From assembly GCF_900169785.1 (NCBI RefSeq), contig NZ_FWER01000056.1:1-35486 (forward strand): a stretch of DNA of 35,486 nt, read 5' to 3'. Positions 31,471 through 35,486 of this stretch are shown here, piece by piece. The translations under genes were made by a program, and so were the position numbers. Each line of letters begins with the position of its first letter. The stretch's first letter is position 1. Under the pieces are notes generated by a model. It saw only the letters and a list, made by a program, of their open reading frames with translations. It was not told the origin of the DNA and made no database searches. Origin of the DNA: Rhizobium sullae (lineage in GTDB: Bacteria; Pseudomonadota; Alphaproteobacteria; Rhizobiales; Rhizobiaceae).

Positions 31471-32538
31471 TTGCTGCTCAGCCCCTTTTTCCAATCGAAT
31501 TGGAGAACCCGTACGCTACACGCCACCGCGAAGCGATATCCAAATACCTTAGCACCTTCCGTCGAGATCCTTCGAAATTACTGCGCGAATAGCCTTCCGT
31601 CCCTCGTGAGCGACCCATACGAGTGTTGGATCGATCAGTTTGAAGCACTCGGCTACGACCTCGCAAAATTTGTCCCTCAAGATCGGTCGGGCTACTATTA
31701 TCTAACGTTTCTCGAAGCCCAATCAGGCTTCGCCACCCAGGATTGCCTGTTGCCGTGCCATGAAGATGGCTTGACCGCCCTATTGAAGAGACGAGTCATC
31801 GACGCGGTAGCCAAGCTCAACGTAATGTACTCTTCGCAGGCCGAGGCCTCTGGGCACCCGACGCTATATATCGCCGATCTCAACGTACGAGGTCGCGAGC
31901 GTCGGACGGGCGGAGATATTGCGTTCGTATTCGACGTTGGAAGCCAATATGTCTGTCATTGCTTTCAAGCGAAACGAACGAATATTGCCTGTAACGATCC
32001 CGTAGACATCAGGAGAGGTGAGGACCGTGATCATGATGGCGGGGATCAGCTCCGACGTCTTTCTCGCCTCGCCGAAGTTGGGGTTCTCAGCTCCTATCTT
32101 TTCTACAACAATGACTTCGAGGATCGTACAGAGGAACCGTCGGCGCCGATCGCAAAGTGCATCGCCCATCTTCTTGTCAATGAAGAAGCCGCTCTCGATG
32201 TATATCTCAATACCGATTGCTGCGACATGGCGTCATATATTCTTCGATCGGTCGGCGGTGACCTCCCCGAAGCCAATCTGCTGGATTATCGCGACCTCGG
32301 AGCTGTCATTGATGCGCTGGTTCGCGAAGATGTCACGCACATCGTGGCTGTCGGGAATGACAGTAGATCCTTTGATCTGGTCTGCGCTTTGGCCAACGAT
32401 CGCGGGCTCGTGCAACGCCCGATCGCATCCTTGAGAACCGGAGAAATCGATTTTCAAGCCGTTGCAAACGCCGCGCAGATTAACTGGGATATCGGAATGG
32501 CAGACGCGGATAACGTGGCCACCTTGAAATTCAGGTAG
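31471..32538 (+). CDS. hypothetical protein, putative PD-(D/E)XK-like nuclease
   Basis: A 355-codon frame starting at a TTG with GGAG 8 bp upstream; an in-frame TAG 4 bp before the start fixes the upper limit. GTG at 31607 is an alternative start. Residues ~134-170 read IADLNVRGRERRTGGDIAFV then FQAKRTN, an acidic-then-QAK arrangement seen in restriction-endonuclease-like folds. QLRRLSRL (193-200) and SYLFYNN (208-214) follow, as in some uncharacterised nuclease-like families (a DUF6615-like order). The C-terminal half is helical and unassigned. Base composition is lower in GC than in the tra genes. No partner gene is intact next to it; a decayed methyltransferase overlaps its 3' end on the other strand. 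The function is inferred from motifs only. Confidence 0.6.
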   Translation: MLLSPFFQSNWRTRTLHATAKRYPNTLAPSVEILRNYCANSLPSLVSDPYECWIDQFEALGYDLAKFVPQDRSGYYYLTFLEAQSGFATQDCLLPCHEDGLTALLKRRVIDAVAKLNVMYSSQAEASGHPTLYIADLNVRGRERRTGGDIAFVFDVGSQYVCHCFQAKRTNIACNDPVDIRRGEDRDHDGGDQLRRLSRLAEVGVLSSYLFYNNDFEDRTEEPSAPIAKCIAHLLVNEEAALDVYLNTDCCDMASYILRSVGGDLPEANLLDYRDLGAVIDALVREDVTHIVAVGNDSRSFDLVCALANDRGLVQRPIASLRTGEIDFQAVANAAQINWDIGMADADNVATLKFR

Positions 32539-33087
32539 GTTGGCGGCTCTCGATGGAGCCCGCGGTCGCTGTTGATGTTCAACTCACTCATCAGCGCATC
32601 GTACTGACGTGCCCCGTGCGCTCCCGTGAACCACATCGTCACGGCATCAAAAGGCGCGAGCGCAACAATCCAATCTTCAAACTCAGGGTCTGCGCGCAGC
32701 ATATCGGCTTGGATGAGAACAACAGGGGCGATTGGCGGCAATCGACCGGGAACAGGTTCTAGCTCGTATGCGCGAGCGCCCAATTTTTCGCTGAAGTCGC
32801 GGAAGAGGGGCTACAGCGCCTAGCAGTTCGGCTGCAGCTGAGAGACACGCAGGATTCTCATCAATTCCGATGAGAAAGGTGGATCCCTTTCTCGAGAGAG
32901 CTTTCAGCGCCGCGAGACCTTGGCCCCGACCGCAGCCAACATCGACTACACGACCGACTTGGCCGAAGCTTGCAAGATGTTGAGCGATCAACCCGTAAAG
33001 CCCCTGCTCTTCCAACGCAGAGCGTATTCTTGATGCCCGATGGCCAAACGATCCTCGTCCGGGGCCTCCATGACGGGTTGATGGCAC
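32454..33087 (-). pseudogene. decayed class I SAM-dependent methyltransferase
   Basis: The 5' part (33087 to ~32800) has methyltransferase motif I, RVVDVGCGRGQGLAAL, and the motif II acidic residue in LIGIDENPACL. The homologous reading then moves to another frame: the string FRDFSEKLGARAYELEP continues in the frame that ends at 32454 (IQADMLRADPEFEDWIVAL, then FDAVTMWFTGAHGARQYDAL). The shift is near 32800, where an extra base or 2-bp loss lies in CCCCTCTTCCGCG. The 3' end also looks truncated, since the frame after SELNI is not family-like and overlaps the nuclease ORF. The substrate is unknown. The 5' start (GTG 33087) is uncertain. Confidence 0.65.
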
Positions 33088-33298
33088 TCGCTGTAGGGCA
33101 AACTGCTATTGCACGGGCAGGGGTGATGCGGATCGGACGGTATTGTCACATGCTCGCCAAGGAACGGCTGAAACCACGGCGCGGTCTTGCAAGCAGATCA
33201 GCTGATTGCGCAACATTATTTAGTGTAGCCGCTATCAAATTGCGACTGTCGAATGTCAGCCCGTTTCCCGGGTAGGCGGATACCGTATCGACGGGTAA

Positions 33299-34525
33299 TC
33301 AGAGGATGCGGCTCGCTCTACCGCTTCGCCGCATGGCATTGTTATAATAGCTCGAGGCTTGCTGAACGGAACGATGGCGTGACTGCTCCATTGCCTCCGG
33401 GAGAGGAATTCCCTGATTCGCCGCCTCGGTGAGATATCCCGATCGCAGCCCATGCGCGGAAAACTCCCCGCTATCCAATCCAGCCATTACCGCCCGCTGC
33501 TTGATGATGGCATTGATCGACTGCGGATCGATCGCCCGCCGCGACACCGTCCCCCAGCGCCCGATACCCCGAAACACGCTCCCGCTCTCGATCTTGGCGG
33601 CCGTCATCCAGGCCTTGAGCGCGTCGACCGGTCGGCCGGTCAGATAGACGATATCGTCCTGCTCGCCGGAGGTGGTTTTGGTGCGGCCAAGACGGATGGC
33701 AAGCGAGGGGAGGGGAGAGCCGTCCGGCACCTCGATCGGTGGCTCGACGGTCAGTTGCTCGACGCGCAATCCGGCGATTTCGCTACGCCTTCGGCCACCG
33801 GAGGCAAAGGCGACCATCAGGATCGCCCGGTCGCGTAGATCCCGCAGGCTGTCGGTCGCGCAGGTCGACAGCAGTTTTGCCAAGACGTCGCCGGTGACCG
33901 CCTTGGCGCTCTTGCGACGACGCGTCCGAGGGACGGCGCGCACAGCGAGGCGGATCGCCGATTTCACAGAAGGGGAGGCGAAGGTGCCGTCGAGGCCGCG
34001 CCATTTCGTCAGCGTCGACCAGTTCGCCAGCCGCCGGCGCACCGTCGCTGGCGCGTGCGGGCCGATGGATTTCAGGAAGCCTTGGTGGCGGAGGTTTTCG
34101 TCGACGTCGGCCGGCATGCCGTGATCCGGATCGGTTTCGCGGCGTTGCGGGTCCCAGAGATGATGGGCGACGAATTTCAAAAGCAGCGCCTCGGGTGCCG
34201 GCCAGGGCAGGGATTTTCCGGTCGCCGCCATGCCCCAGGCTTCCAGATAGGCGAGATCCGAGGTCAGTGCCCGCAGCGTGTTGTCACCCATGCCCTGGTT
34301 GACGAGATGGCGCAGCGTCTCGACATCCTGGTCGGTGAGCAGCTCGGCGAGCTCGTCGCGGCGTTCGACCGGCAGCACGGCGGCAATGGTGTCGAGCTCT
34401 TCGGCGCGACGATCGACGGCGGATTTTTTGGCAGGTGGTGTCAAAGAAGTCTCCAAAGCCGTGCTCGCAACGGCCGAGCAGCCGTCCGCTGACACGGTTT
34501 TCGGTGATTTGCGCCTCGAAATCAA
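33299..34525 (-). CDS. tyrosine recombinase/integrase
   Basis: A 408-residue site-specific recombinase. A SAM-like core-binding domain (about 60-190) precedes the catalytic domain with the complete set: Arg in ASGGRRRSEIAGL (about 246), Lys in GRTKTT (283), HGLR (H358, R361), H384 in SRHRS and Tyr in ASSYYNN (393 or 394). It may resolve plasmid multimers or move an element; the substrate is not evident. The frame opens with TTG at 34525 and has no ATG nearby; GTG at 34495 is an alternative. A dyad lies immediately upstream. Close relatives are frequent on rhizobial plasmids, often beside the gene family that follows here on the other strand. Confidence 0.92.
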   Translation of the reverse strand: MISRRKSPKTVSADGCSAVASTALETSLTPPAKKSAVDRRAEELDTIAAVLPVERRDELAELLTDQDVETLRHLVNQGMGDNTLRALTSDLAYLEAWGMAATGKSLPWPAPEALLLKFVAHHLWDPQRRETDPDHGMPADVDENLRHQGFLKSIGPHAPATVRRRLANWSTLTKWRGLDGTFASPSVKSAIRLAVRAVPRTRRRKSAKAVTGDVLAKLLSTCATDSLRDLRDRAILMVAFASGGRRRSEIAGLRVEQLTVEPPIEVPDGSPLPSLAIRLGRTKTTSGEQDDIVYLTGRPVDALKAWMTAAKIESGSVFRGIGRWGTVSRRAIDPQSINAIIKQRAVMAGLDSGEFSAHGLRSGYLTEAANQGIPLPEAMEQSRHRSVQQASSYYNNAMRRSGRASRIL

Positions 34526-34528
34526 TCT

Positions 34529-34557
34529 ACCATCGATAATGGATAGTTATCGATGGT
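34529..34557. promoter_or_regulatory. 11-bp inverted repeat at the integrase start
   Basis: ACCATCGATAA (34529-34539) and TTATCGATGGT (34547-34557) flank 7 bp. It begins 3 bp upstream of the TTG start of the recombinase and lies in its divergent promoter region with the next gene, so it may be an operator or a recombination site. Confidence 0.55.
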
Positions 34558-34642
34558 TAGAGCGCCAACTACCAATCATACCATGTGGCGAACCGTAATA
34601 TCGCTATAGAGTTCCTTTAGCAAACCGTTTACCATAAAATCA

Positions 34643-35486
34643 ATGACTTACGATCTCGCGAAAATCAGCATGACAGCCCTGATGCGGCCGGCTTTTGACG
34701 CCAGTATCGCGCTTACGCGTCTGGACGAGCGGATCGCACGTTCGCCGGTCGGGAAGGGATGGATCGAGCGCACCCAGTTCACCGATGCCTGCGCCTCGTT
34801 GTGGATCGACGGCGAACTCGTGCATCTCGAAGACCTCGTGCTGCATGACGCCGGCGCCGACATCCGCGCCCCGACCCACGAACTCACCATCGCCCGCGAC
34901 GCGCTGCGGACTCGTCGGCGGATTGCATCGCAGCCGCCCGGCTGGGCACTCAGCGCCGACGGTCTGCGCAGCCTGCGCGGGCAGGCGTGGCCTGCAGCAT
35001 CGCATGGTGCCGACAGCGCCGTGGCGATCGGCGGGGCCGAGGTGGATGTCGACGGGGCCGAAGAAGGGGAGGGGGAACAGGGCGATGATGACGCCAGCCC
35101 ACTCGACGCCGAGTTTGCGGCCATCGATGTGGTGCTGGCCCGATCGGAGGCCGCGATCGAGGAGGCGAAGCGGCCCAGCCTGGCAGACGCCCGAGAAAAA
35201 AACCCGCTGGTCTATGATCTCGACTGGGACGAGGACGAGAGACTGGAGGAATGGCGCAGCGTGCTCCGGCAGGCGCAAGAGCTGCCGCCGGTGCTGCAGG
35301 CGATCGTCGCCCTCGATGCTTGGAACGAGCTTTCGGTCCTTCAGCACGCGCCCTGGCTCGGCCGGCTGTTTTGCGCCTCGATCCTGCGCCAGGCCGGCGT
35401 CACCACCGCGGCACATCTGGCCGCCATCAATCTTGGCCTCAAAACCGTTCCCGTCGACCGGCGCCGAAATCGCGACCGGGAGACCC
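34643..35486 (+). CDS. RHE_PE00001-type HTH protein (DUF1612-like), 3'-truncated by the window edge
   Basis: The ATG at 34643 opens a frame that runs without a stop to the end of the window (281 codons visible). It starts MTYDLAKISMTALMRPAFDA and contains ALTRLDERIARSPVGKGWIE, DACASLWIDGELVHLEDLVL and THELTIARDALRTRRRIASQ, which I recognise as the rhizobial plasmid family named after RHE_PE00001, with a DUF1612 region and an HTH. An acidic linker (about 135-155) follows, and WNELSVLQHAPWLGRLFCAS is near 240. It is probably a DNA-binding protein of unknown role. Opposite-strand frames through this region are shadows. It is divergent from the recombinase gene. Confidence 0.88.
   Translation, partial: MTYDLAKISMTALMRPAFDASIALTRLDERIARSPVGKGWIERTQFTDACASLWIDGELVHLEDLVLHDAGADIRAPTHELTIARDALRTRRRIASQPPGWALSADGLRSLRGQAWPAASHGADSAVAIGGAEVDVDGAEEGEGEQGDDDASPLDAEFAAIDVVLARSEAAIEEAKRPSLADAREKNPLVYDLDWDEDERLEEWRSVLRQAQELPPVLQAIVALDAWNELSVLQHAPWLGRLFCASILRQAGVTTAAHLAAINLGLKTVPVDRRRNRDRET

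Noticed and set aside
31304..31552. 82-codon plus-strand frame after repC
   Set aside because: No family, cysteine-rich random-looking sequence, and it overlaps the start of the nuclease-like gene.
34640..35416. 258-codon minus-strand frame
   Set aside because: Antisense to the recognisable RHE_PE00001-type gene, which is open on the plus strand to the window end.
1..35486. CRISPR array, tRNA, rRNA, intact insertion sequence
   Set aside because: No regularly spaced repeats, tRNA-like cloverleaf ends or transposase genes were seen.

Overview
The window is a piece of a self-transmissible repABC plasmid from an alphaproteobacterium, most likely the Rhizobiaceae (Rhizobium, Sinorhizobium or Agrobacterium). 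The evidence is a complete repABC replicon with its antisense RNA, a Ti-type tra/trb conjugation system with TraI/TraR/TraM quorum sensing, a MobQ-type oriT, a GC-rich base composition, and several small families typical of rhizobial plasmids (DUF736, WGR, RHE_PE00001-like). No tRNA, rRNA, CRISPR array or intact insertion sequence was seen.

Layout. (1) 1-3630: accessory small-gene region with a 5'-truncated Fic protein, a DUF736 protein, a 57-aa orphan and a WGR protein. Two further small genes here are broken, one by an in-frame stop and one by two frameshifts. Each broken gene lies about 53 bp downstream of a copy of the same ~110-bp leader element bounded by GGGGTCA/TGACCCC. (2) 3829-12866: the DNA-processing half of conjugation. 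A nuclease gene, traG, traD and traC run leftward and traA, traF, traB and traH run rightward from a shared region that holds oriT (7076-7113). (3) 12867-15680: an accessory insert between traH and traM, with a DUF433/DUF5615 toxin-antitoxin pair, a chimeric ORF that joins two protein remnants, and a small XRE regulator with a double palindromic operator. (4) 15690-27172: the quorum-sensing genes traM and traR (convergent), then the complete mating-pair operon traI-trbBCDEJKLFGHI read leftward with many translational overlaps. (5) 27545-31205: repA, repB, counter-transcribed RNA and repC, with two copies of a 24-bp palindrome (probable parS), one of them over the repB stop codon. (6) 31471-35486: accessory flank with a putative restriction-like nuclease, a decayed SAM methyltransferase on the opposite strand, a tyrosine recombinase, and the start of an RHE_PE00001-type HTH protein that runs off the window.

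How it fits together. TraI should make an acyl-homoserine lactone, TraR should bind it and activate tra, trb and possibly rep transcription, and TraM should hold TraR inactive. TraA nicks oriT and unwinds the strand with TraC/TraD as accessory factors, TraG couples the relaxosome to the Trb type IV secretion channel, and TraF matures the TrbC pilin. A 15-bp sequence is identical in the traC/traA promoter region and in the traI/repA promoter region and nowhere else that I noticed; it is the best candidate for a shared regulatory site.

The least explained items are the paired leader elements, the putative nuclease at 31471-32538 and the chimeric ORF at 14341-15081. All family calls come from recognising motifs and sequences by eye; no database search was run.
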